Of a DNA stretch of 64,000 nt, positions 55,534 through 64,000 are shown piece after piece. Within the stretch, counting starts at the first letter, position 1. The number at the start of each line of letters is the position of its first letter. The notes under the pieces were generated by a model. It saw only the letters and a program-made list of their open reading frames with translations. It was not told the DNA's origin and made no database searches. Source of the DNA: Neoceratodus forsteri (lineage: Eukaryota; Chordata; Ceratodontiformes; Ceratodontidae); the NCBI GenBank assembly GCA_016271365.2, contig CM057454.1, positions 460,604,501 to 460,668,500 of the forward strand, read 5' to 3'. A program made the translations under genes and the position numbers.

Positions 55534-56264
55534 ACATAGAAACATAGACTTTGATGGCAGATAAGGACCACTTGGCCCACCTAGTCTGCCCATTTCCCTA
55601 CCTACAGGATAAGCTGCAGATCCTAGTTAACCAACAGCCTATTTCTTCCTACCTCCCACAAAAATTGCCTTATGTCTGTCCCATGCATTCTTGAATTCTC
55701 CCACAGTTTTAGACCCCACAGCCTCCTCAGGAAGGCTGTTCCATGCATCCACCACCCTCTCTGTAAAAAAATACTTCCTCACATTGCCCCTGAACCACCC
55801 CCCATCTTCAAATTTTGTCACCTTGTTCTTGCACATCTCTTTTTCTGAAAGATGTTACCCTCTTGGACTTTGTTGATTCCACTGAGATACTTAAATGTTT
55901 CTATCATGTCAAGAAGGACAAGGATGGGGCAAAAGGGAGTAAGGCCATCAGGAAATGGAGGGTAATGAGTACCAATGCTCGTAGTCTGGGCAACAAGCTC
56001 CCTGAGCTGATGGCCTTAATGGAAGAGGGATGCCTGGATATTGTAGCAGTCACAGAAACATGGTACACACAGAACCATGACTGGGATGTTAACATACCAG
56101 GGTACATAACCTACAGGAGAGACAGGGAGGGGAGAAGAGGGGGAGGAGTAGCTCTCTATGTAAAGGAAGGGATAAATGCAACTGAACAAAAGAATAAACA
56201 GGCAGGAGAGGAGGCACTGTGGGTCACCTTGGAGACTGGAAAGGGCACCACAGTCCGCACAGGG
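55534..56264. mobile_element. CR1 insertion with 5' inversion (twin-priming-like)
   Basis: The left part (55534-55910) is a minus-strand CR1 3' end (acatagaaacatagactttg) with C-terminal coding (RVVDAWNSLPEEAVG). At 55911 it switches to plus-strand CR1 endonuclease: KWRVMSTNARSLGNKLPELM, LDIVAVTETWYTQNHDWDVN, GRRGGGVALYVKEGIN. Two internally distant CR1 parts in opposite orientation within one insertion is the layout left by a 5' inversion. Compared with unit 1, ancestral sequence between ctgaatgat and ttgtgattcaat is missing at this site. Confidence 0.85.
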
Positions 56265-56735
56265 GTTGTGATTCAATGAAACAAAATGTTTTAAAATAAG
56301 GAGTTTAGCAGTAATTTAGTTGATATGGTGCAAAGAGCTGCCCCCTGGAAATTTACCTGGTTTGATGGGGGGGGGGCTGCCACAAGCAGAATGGGACTTT
56401 ATGGATGGGGGAGCTCATAGCAGCAGAAAAGGCATGTTGGCATTAAAAGCTTAGTGGTGTGGATATAGAGGCAGCAGTATTTAAGCATGACTTTGGAAGA
56501 GGATTAATTGTGACTTGGTGGGTGAGGGAGTCTTGATATTTTAAACATAATGGTTTTCTGAAACTTCATCCTTCAATGGGTTAGACTTTGCAGCCATCTG
56601 TACAGTATATTACTAAGCCACATGCAGTGGGATATGGGCAAAACCCAGATCACCAGACCCGGACCAGTGCTGTAAAATCTGGACTGGGCACAGCTTGTGC
56701 AAATATTGCTGATCCGGTGGAGCAGCAATAACAAA

Positions 56736-57654
56736 TAAGCTATGCAATACCCTGAATAACACACCTACCCCAGTTTACTTTTACCTGAAGCCCATTTTTA
56801 GGCCTTATACAGTAATATCTTCCTTCAAGATAACAGCTTGTAATGAAATGTGTAGGCTTTACATTGACATTTGGGTATATGCATGTTTATATTATATGAA
56901 TTATGTGTGTGAACTGTATAGCAATCTCTAAAAAAATCAGTTAAACACATCAAATGTCTTCAAAAACATGTCTCAACATTGTGTTTATCTTCTACATTGT
57001 CACAACATATAGTTGCCTCAGCAGTGTTTTCATTTAGGGTACAGTACCTTCATGTATATGATGGCCTGGTTCTGTTGAGTTGATTGCTATAACAACGCAT
57101 AGAATAAAATGTGAAACATATAGGTAACTGTAATACAGATGGTGGCATTATTTTTAATTACACAATGGCAAGAACATTTCCTGGACTCTGATTGGTCAGT
57201 GTGCCCTTGGCACAGTAAGGTTATCCCAGCACAACCTCACTGTATTGATTTGGATGCCTGGGATGATTGATGGGATGAGTGATGATTAGTATGCCATACA
57301 CTTAAAATACAGATATACTGCCACACTAAAAATCTATTAAAAAAAATTTTCATTTTTTTTTTTTTTTGTATAACAACGAGCCATTGTATAATAGCAACAA
57401 TGCACTTCCAGCAGTGATAACTCATGCCTGACGTTGTTAACACTCGGCCTGTGGCCTCATGTCCAACCACCCAGGCGTGAGGTTATCCCAGCACCACCCG
57501 CACCCTGTCATGCATTATTGCTTAAATATGCCCTTTCTCAATGTACTGTATTTTGATTCAGTTAGTGTATGCAACAGGAATTCATGTTTATGTTTAAGCC
57601 CATGAAGCACCCTTATCTAGTTAATGCATTCACAGTCGTAGTGGCTCTGCCAGA
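56736..57654. other. No recognisable feature
   Basis: The DNA is AT-rich with a T run at about 57351-57367. The word aggttatcccagcac occurs twice (about 57220 and 57479). No protein motif or terminal repeat was identified. Confidence 0.45.
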
Positions 57655-58545
57655 GCTTGTTTCTGCTGGTGTTACCTCTCCCTATGCACTCCAGCGTCCC
57701 ACTAACTCTCCCAGAAGCCTTTTTGCAATGCTTGGTCACCTTTAGGTCATCAGATATGATTCCCTCCAGGTCCTTTTCCTGTTTGGTGGTTGTCAGTATC
57801 CCCCCCATCATGTACTCCTCTCCTGGGTTTCTGTGCCCCAAATGCATGATTTTACACTTCTTTGCACTGAATCTTAGCTGCCACACTCTTGACCACTCCT
57901 CAAGCCTGCTTAGGTCCCTCCTCATTTTTTCCACCTCCCTGGAGTGTCAACCCTGTTGCAGATCTTAGTGTCATCTGCAAAGAGGCATACCTTCCCTTTC
58001 AGCCCCTCTATAATGTTGCTTATGAAGACATTAAAGAGGACTGGCCCCAGAACTGATCCTTGTGGCACCCTGCTGGTCACCCTCCTCTCCTTGGAATTAA
58101 CTCTTGTTTATCATTACCCTCTATGTGTTCCATCTGTTAACCAATTTCTGACCCAGTTTAGCACATTGGGACCCACTTTCAGGCTGCCCAACTTGTTTAC
58201 AAGCCTCCTATGTGGAACAGTGTTGAAGGCCTTTCTGAAATCCAAGTAGGCCACATCCACCACCCCTTCCTTATCAAATTCCCTGGTCACCCAGTCAAAG
58301 AAATCAATTAGATTCGTCTGACATGACCTATCTGCTGTGAATCCATGCTGCCTAGGATCCTGTGATCTGCTGGATTCAAGATATGCCACAGTCCTTTCCT
58401 TTAGCAGTGATTCCATTAATTTCCCCACCATCGAGGTCAGGCTGACTGGCCTGTAATTGGCAGCCTCCTCCCTGCACTCACTTCTGTGGAGAGGGCCTAC
58501 ATCTGCCCTCCTCCAGTCCTCCAGAACCACTCCCAATTCCAGTTA
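57655..58545 (-). mobile_element. Internal CR1 LINE fragment
   Basis: Minus strand: reverse transcriptase (58536-58114: DWRRADVGPLHRSECREEAA, NYRPVSLTSMVGKLMESL, QHGFTADRSCQTNLIDFFDW, VAYLDFRKAFNTVPHRRLVN), active-site region LFADDTKI near 57980, and C-terminal start (57934-57640: FSAKKCKIMHLGHRNPGEEY, GIISDDLKVTKHCKKASG). Both ends are cut off: the CR1 3' end is missing at the left and the endonuclease at the right. It is therefore not a simple 5'-truncated copy. Confidence 0.88.
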
Positions 58546-60047
58546 CATTAACCCTAGCAGACAAAATCTATGGCCACTTTAGTCACACTCCTAAGGCCTG
58601 AATCACTTTTCCAGTAACTGAGGGAGGAGGATGATGATATTCAATATAATGTTACTTATAACATGCTAAAGAAGGGAAAAGCACTGACTAAACACAGTAC
58701 TACAATAAACTGTTCAGGTACATGTAACTCTCTAGAGTTTCCTTTAGAACTGAACAACTACTGGAGCCATTTAACACAGCAAACCATAATCTTCATGAAG
58801 ATAGTCTGTCACAGTCTGATTCTTCTGTCAAATTAAATATCTGAAGATGTTCCTGGAGGACATTAAACAGGACATTGAAGAAAAGGTTGACAGAGGACAC
58901 GGCACTCAAGCTGCCTATTAATAGCAAAAATGCAGTTTTCTGAAAAAGAGCTGGATATTTTTGCCTCAGTATAGTATGTCATCATAATTTTAAGAGAACA
59001 ATTAAGGGTATTCTACCCTGAGTACCTGCAATGAGCAAACTACAGAAATTCTGTGTAGTAAGGTGTCTGCACTGGCCAGAGCCACAGCCATTGAATGACA
59101 AAATGAAGACTAAACTTCTCTAAAATAAGCAGAGGCTATGTTTATCATTGGTGGTATCCCTCCTAGCAAGGATGCTGCTATCCAGCTGCAGTGGGTGAAA
59201 AGGTACTGGGGCATCTGGAAAAATGTCTGCAAAATAAAAAGTGCATGAAGACATTAATGGATTCTAAGTAATCCAACAGTCTACTAACAAGTTTATCTGC
59301 CTTTCATCATGCCGTGCAACTTTTGTCACTACTCCTCTGCCGTGTTACAAGAGTTCTTGGATGACAGCAGTGAGATACTGTAAGCGTTAATAAAGATTTC
59401 AAGATGTACTGGAAGAGAAGAGAAGGGTCAGTACTAGTAAAGCTAGCTTTTTTCATTTCTATCCTGTCCACAGTGCAAAATCTTCTCAAGGCACATTTGC
59501 ATGGTTGAAGAGATTGTTCTGTAGTTTTGGAACACAGATGACTCCTTTCTTCAGGCAAGGCACAGCACCTTACATTTCTAGAAAATGAAAATGTTGAACA
59601 AGCATTTTTTGTTCTCTCTATCTGTATCACCTTTGATTGTTTACAGAAGTGCAGAAAGGGGAAATAATAACACAAGCTTCTGAAGCAAACACCAGTGCAG
59701 TCTGTGGTGGTCTGAGCCAGTTGTGAAACATGATGCAATTGGTGAACAAGAAAGGAAGGGATACTAATACTAAGGTTCAGACTAAGGTGTGAGGGACAAA
59801 CGTAGGCTTGGTTTTGCCGCCATGACTGTACCCCCACTACTTAGTGTTAATAGCCTTCTATGCTGCCTCTTAACATGTAAATATCAAGTAGAAGTGTACA
59901 GAGTTGGCTATCTTAGCTCCACAGAGTGCTTCTCAGAGGATGGATACCTCCACAAAGATATCTGCTGCGAATATTCTGACTTTGCAGTTCAGTACAAGTT
60001 TCGTGAAGTTGCAAAACTGGTAACTTCAGAAGTGAAACATAGAGTTA
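58546..60047. other. Unassigned region with one longer minus-strand frame
   Basis: No known repeat is recognised. A 176-codon minus-strand frame at 59837-59307 (Cys/Ser-rich, for example YYFPFLHFCKQSKVIQIERT and VRCCALPEERSHLCSKTTEQ) is the longest frame not explained by a transposon. It has no motif I know, and codon use looks random, so I do not call it a gene. Confidence 0.35.
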
Positions 60048-60480
60048 TATAGATAGAGAGGCTAGAGTATGGACTGATGCTGGCTCCGTTGAAGCCACAC
60101 ATCCACCATATTACTGGAGGACTGAGATGCTGACAGATAGCAGGAACGCTTTTTGAAACTTAGGTAGCAGCACCAGCATGCTGTCCTTACAGCAATCCAA
60201 GTAAGGTGCTGCTTGTACAAGCAAACAAAAAATGAGCATACCTTGTTTTTGTCACCACACTGTGCTTCTGCTTCAATATTTCCGTGCTTCTTACTGAAAC
60301 AGATCGGCAGTGTGTTACTTGGATTGCTGTCAGAACAGTATGCTGGCGCTGCTATCTAAGTTTCAAGCAGGGTTCCTGCTATCTGCCGGCACCTCAATCC
60401 TCCGGTAATATGGTGGATGCAAGGCTTCAACGGAGCCAGCGTCAGTCCACACTCTAGCATCTCTCCATCTATAGAACTCT
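60048..60480. mobile_element. Foldback MITE-like element
   Basis: The left arm (60048-60215: tagagttatatagatagagag, ggctccgttgaagcc, cagcaatccaagtaa) is the reverse complement of the right arm (60315-60480: ttacttggattgctg, ggcttcaacggagcc, ctctccatctatagaactcta). The arms are about 165 bp with a central spacer of about 100 bp. It has no coding capacity, and the flanking duplication is not obvious. Confidence 0.75.
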
Positions 60481-61207
60481 AAGAGGTGACGTTACCATGC
60501 TGAACTCCACAGAAAGTTGCATTACAGCAATGGTCATAGTTCAGATTGCAGTCTTCTTGTACCATGTGTCTCCTTGCCTTGTGGCAGTTCTTGTTAGAGG
60601 GTCTTGGAGGAAGGATTAGCTCCTGAGAAAAGGCTTGTTTTCAAGTCTTTAGCTCAGTGTTTTTCTGCATAAAAAAGTGCTTAGTGAACACTGATTTGTT
60701 GCCTACCAACTGTAAAATCTGTAGATTGCTTTTTGTCCTGAAAAGTCATTTTTGGAGACATCTTTTATCTTATTTTTGGCACTATAGCTCAGCTCTGTGT
60801 CTGTGCTGCTTTGCTTTCTGTGCCTGGTGCTTTCTGCCAGTGGGAGAAGAATGGTTGCTTAGTTTGTCACTGTTGCTCATTAGAAGAAAAGGCAGTATTT
60901 TGACTTCAAACTGGTCAGATTTTTTGTTGGTGATTTCTTTCTACTTGGATAATAGCTTAATTTTTTGTAGTGTATGCTGTATAATACAATATAATTTTAT
61001 TATTTTATCTGTTTCCTGTGTGCTACCTCTTTTTTTCCATGTTTAATTGTTTGTGTGTGGAAAAAATTATATTGAAAAAAAAATACATGAGTAGCAGAGT
61101 TGGTGTGTAAAACCTGTGGTGGTGGGCATGGAAGAGGCTGAGGCTGAGGGCCAAAAATAGCAAACATATTCAGCCATTCCTGGAGCACCTTTTTTTGTTC
61201 ATCAAAT
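60481..61207. other. No recognisable feature
   Basis: The sequence is AT- and T-rich. A hydrophobic 129-codon frame at 60657-61046 reflects TTT/TGT-rich composition and has no known motif. Confidence 0.4.
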
Positions 61208-61810
61208 GTAGAGATGTGCTGAAGTTTAATTTCGGCAGTGAAGTTCAGGCAAAGTCAGCAATTTTGCCACGCAAAATATTTTGCGAATTTCTAGTGATCA
61301 GTGAAATATTTTGTGCGAATTTGTGAAATTCTGCCCACAAAATACATTTTCTTGTCTTCGCTATTGTCGCGGACCTGCAAGCAACAAAAACAAAAAGGTT
61401 GCTACTAGTAGTAGGTTCCTTCTTCATCCTATTCCACCTACTGTTTGTGTTTTTGTTATGGCTTTAAGGCACTGCAAGGGAAGTGGAGCACATTCAGCTA
61501 TATAGTACCCCCATGACTAGCTCCTTGCTAGTGTGAGATCGGAGGTCGAGGGCTGTTATACCCAAGAAAAAACCTATACGTGGGCATGTTACATTCTTGC
61601 CCATGTGAGGTCTGATTGCATAACAGTATGGGCAGGGTTCATCTTTAAATCAAGGCATGTACCTTAGGCAGAACACAATGTGAAACTGGAGGGGTTGTGA
61701 GTTGGAAAGCTTTGCATCTGTGGGCTTTGTAAATATGTATCTATATACTGTATATGTTATCTGCTTTATGAGTTGCTCTTTGTCAAAGCTCATTAGCCTT
61801 TACTTTGTTA

Positions 61811-62065
61811 GAAACATAGAAACATAGACTTTGATGGCAGATAAGGACCGCTTGGTCCACCTAGTCTGCCCATTTTCCTACCTAACAGATAAGCTGCAGA
61901 TCCCGAGTTAACCAACAGCTTACTTCCTCCTACCCCCCACTAGGACTGCCTTATTTCTGTCCCATGCATTATTGAATTCCCCCATTGTTCTTGACTCCAT
62001 GACCTCCTCAGGGAGGCTGTTCCATGCATCCACAACCAACTCTGTGAAAAAATACTTCCTCACAC
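61811..62065 (-). mobile_element. CR1 3' end joined to 18S rRNA sequence (chimeric retrocopy, CR1 part)
   Basis: This is a CR1 3' end, from the tail gaaacatagaaacatagact through ggcagataaggaccgcttgg and the C-terminal region (ttccatgcatccacaaccaa; gaaaaaatacttcctcac). At 62064-62066 CR1 similarity stops, exactly where 18S rRNA sequence begins. In sense (minus) orientation the order is 18S fragment, then CR1 3' end, then tail. TTGTT at 61805-61809 and 62519-62523 may be a short target duplication of the whole chimera. Confidence 0.85.
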
Positions 62066-62519
62066 TAATTTTTTCAAAGTAAACACTTCGGACCCCCAGG
62101 ACACTCAGTTAAGAGCATCAAGGGAGCACCGAGAGGCAGGGGCTGGGACAGGCGGTAGCTCATCTTGCGGCGGACTGCCAGCCTGATCCCAAGATCCAAC
62201 TATGAGCTTTTAAACTGCAGCAACTTTAATATACGCTATTGTAGCTGGAATTACCATGGCTGCTGGCACCAGACTTGCCCTCCAATAGATGCTCGTTAAA
62301 GGATTTAAAGTGTACTCATTCCAATTACAGGGCCTTGAAAGAGTCCTGTATTGTTATTTTTCATCACTACCTCCCCGAGTTGGGAGTGGGTAATTAGTGC
62401 ACCTGCTGCCTTCCTTGGATGTGGTAGCTGTTTCTCAGTCTCCCTCTCCTGAATCGAACCCTGATTCCCCGTTACCCATGGTCACCATGGTAGGCACAGT
62501 TTTACCATCGAAAGTTGAT
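62066..62519 (-). pseudogene. 18S rRNA fragment, retro-pseudogene
   Basis: The minus strand reads in 18S order: atcaactttcgatggta, cctaccatggtgacc, cagggttcgattc, ggctaccacatccaaggaag type, acccactcc, gaggtagtgatg, ataacaatacaggactcttt, ctgtaattggaatgagt, agtctggtgccagcagcc, ggtaattccagctac, atagcgtatattaaagttgc, agatcttggg-like, ctgagtgtcc and tttactttgaaaaaatta. This is roughly the second quarter of eukaryotic 18S (about nucleotides 350-830 in vertebrate numbering). Differences are mainly CpG decay (for example ccatgg for ccgcgg) and scattered changes, so it is a pseudogene and not part of an rDNA unit. Confidence 0.92.
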
Positions 62520-63279
62520 TGTTCTCCCTGAGGCATAGTCTGTACATCATCAGATTGGTGGTAGCCTCCTAAGATGGTTGCTGCATGCTTAAGATGGTGG
62601 CTTTGATGTCAGGCACTCCAATGTGCATGCATTAGTTCTTTGCCCCTCACTGACTTGGCCGCTGTGCTAAATGAGCACATGTGAGGTCAGGATTCGGCTG
62701 TGCTGAGTCAATGGAGAGTTCAGGTGAGAGATATGGCACTGCTTGCCTCTGTTGACATGCAAGGTAGTGCATTTGGTGGCTGCTGTGTATAGAGGAGTGT
62801 CCATGGAATGTAAGATGTCTCTTCCTAATGAGCTACATTCTGCCACCAGGACCTTACAGAATTTAAAGGTGCATGGCATAAAGTGAACTGTTCATCCACT
62901 AAAAAGGTGAAGTTGTGATTTGAAGGTCATTGCAGTTATTATGCCGGTTTTGTTGGTGTTGGTGTAGGTGTTGGACCTGCTCACAAGGGGGTCTGACTTG
63001 TACTGATCCCTTTCCGGGGCCGCTCATAAGGGATCCTGAAACATATGACCAACATCATTTAAGAAGACTTTTTGCCTCACTATGGATATCTGAAGCTGCT
63101 CAGAATGAACCTCAAATTAACGGCTGAATTATGGAACGATCTTCAGCTTTTGCTATTGAAGTAACATGCTTTGCTATAAATTTGCTGTAGGAAGTAAGTA
63201 ACATTATCCCACAATCCAAAAAGTCTGTTAGATATTTCAGTGTGTAAATATTCAAAATATTGTTCACATTAGTAACTCG
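62520..63279. other. Unassigned interior
   Basis: No repeat or protein motif is recognised. The stretch lies between the chimera and the right hAT-like end. Confidence 0.4.
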
Positions 63280-63525
63280 TAACTTGCAGTGCCTATTTTG
63301 GCTTGCTACTCAATTTTTTTCCATCATACATCAAACAGCAGAATTTCACCCACGAGTGGCAAAATTCCACCATTCGCAGGCAAAATTTTGCATTTTCATG
63401 GGTGAAATTCTACATCTTGTGGGCAGAATTTTGCACTTTGCATCTGCAAAATATTTAGTGAAATGCATGAAATTCACAAAATATTTTGCAGAGTGGAGTT
63501 TGCTGACTTTGCCCATCTCTTACAA

Positions 63526-64000
63526 GTGTCAGAGGAGGAAAGGGTGGTAACTGATACAATAGTGGCCCCATTGATCCATGAGGATGAGGGCAGCAGTGGT
63601 AGTCATGGAAGTACCGGTGGGTCATTATTTGTAGGAACTGCTGGTGCAGCAGCATCTGTGGCCAAGGAAGGGAGCTGTAGCAGCTCTGTAGATGGTTGTA
63701 AGAAGACAGCCCAGTATACTGTTAGAAATTTAGCAGTAATTATTCTCGAAGGTGATGACAAGGGAGCTAATGATGTTGCCTTGTGTGGCAGTGTCATAGG
63801 TAAACAACAGTTAAATCTAAATCTGTCTCCATAAAATATCCCTGAAGACCCTCCAGCCATTGAATCCATGGACTCAACAACTCTCCAAACAAGTGGTGAA
63901 TTGCTGGATATTAAGGAAAAGGAGGATGAGGATCAGGTTCAGGAAACAAGTTGTGAGACAGAACCACCCAAAAGTGTTAAGCATAAGAAAGTGGATAAGG
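63526..64000 (+). other. Partial acidic reading frame, possible transposase N-terminal region
   Basis: The frame is open from before 63526 to TAA at 63832-63834 (EGSCSSSVDGCKKTAQYTVR; IILEGDDKGANDVALCG). After that stop it reads on in the same frame (EDPPAIESMDSTTLQTSGEL; LDIKEKEDEDQVQETSCETE; KSVKHKKVDK) to the window edge. The Ser/Gly- and acid-rich composition ending in a Lys-rich block resembles the linker before a BED-type finger in hAT proteins, but no finger is inside the window. Function is unknown. Confidence 0.3.

Larger units (their letters stand above)
54656..56735. repeat. Tandem duplication, unit 2
   Basis: Its sequence is closely similar to unit 1 in 54660-54809, 55244-55533 and 56290-56735. 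It is interrupted by a SINE (54810-55243) and a rearranged CR1 (55534-56264) that unit 1 lacks. The duplication therefore predates these two insertions. Confidence 0.85.
61208..63525. mobile_element. Probable hAT-like element or paired hAT-like ends
   Basis: The left edge tgtagagatgtgctgaagtt, then aaagtcagca and cgcaaaatattttgcgaat, mirrors the right edge (aaatattttgcagagtgg, ttgctgactttgcccatctcttaca). The terminal word TAGAGATGGGC type is common in hAT elements. Between them the right side repeats gcaaaatttt-like words. A CR1/18S chimera is inserted inside. No transposase core is visible and no 8-bp duplication is clear, so it may be a deleted element or two separate ends. Confidence 0.45.

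Noticed and set aside
60657..61046. Hydrophobic 129-codon frame as a membrane protein
   Set aside because: The frame reflects T-rich DNA and has no signal, domain or splice context I can support.
62066..62519. Functional rDNA locus
   Set aside because: Only part of 18S is present, it has many CpG-decay changes, it is fused to CR1, and there are no flanking ITS, 5.8S or 28S sequences.

Overview
The window looks like repeat-dense vertebrate nuclear DNA. I found no convincing host gene in 64 kb; nearly all recognisable coding sequence belongs to transposable elements. The mix is CR1 LINEs (3' ends reading roughly 'catagaaacatag...ggcagataaggacc'), several L2-like LINE families, a Tx1/L1-like LINE, Penelope-like elements with GIY-YIG nuclease, PIF/Harbinger-like and hAT-like DNA elements, tRNA-derived SINEs and a MIR/CORE-SINE-like copy. 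This fits a large non-mammalian vertebrate genome. An amphibian, possibly a caecilian, is my best guess, but that is inference from repeat composition only.

Layout. 0-5 kb: tandem repeat, a CR1 3' fragment carrying a 78-bp insert, hairpins and a large foldback element. 5-10 kb: an L2-like fragment and a long CR1, both on the minus strand. 9.9-33 kb: a deeply nested block. A Penelope-like element (plus strand) seems to start at about 9.9 kb. It is interrupted by a CR1 (10.7-25.2 kb), which is itself interrupted by a nearly full-length L2-like LINE (13.1-25.0 kb). That LINE contains a second L2-like LINE (14.2-16.2 kb) and a Harbinger-like element (20.07-24.36 kb). The Penelope-like element resumes at 25.2 kb and is again interrupted by a SINE, a possible solo LTR and another Harbinger-like foldback (29.4-31.1 kb). 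It ends at 31.4 kb beside a second, partial Penelope-like copy. 33-45 kb: a hAT-like foldback, a CR1 carrying a palindromic array of tRNA-like units, L2-like fragments, a MIR-like SINE, another CR1 and a third L2-like LINE with a 2A-like NPGP motif. 45.1-51.8 kb: a nearly complete Tx1-like LINE between perfect 14-bp target-site duplications. 52-57 kb: a tandem duplication whose two units hold different later insertions, including a CR1 with a 5' inversion. 57-64 kb: a CR1 fragment, a foldback, hAT-like ends and a chimeric CR1/18S rRNA retrocopy.

Three observations stand out. First, a minus-strand 18S rRNA fragment (62066-62519) is joined directly to a CR1 3' end (61811-62065), as expected if a CR1 reverse transcriptase switched template onto ribosomal RNA. 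Second, the Harbinger-like element at 20.07-24.36 kb carries two divergent open Myb/SANT-like genes, one of which conceptually splices over three GT-AG exons into an open 178-codon frame, yet it has no visible transposase. Third, the GC-rich foldback at 29.4-31.1 kb holds ten copies of a 14-bp palindrome close to GCCCGCGATCGGGC.

All boundaries without a target-site duplication are approximate. Clade names such as L2-like rest on motif memory rather than a database search.
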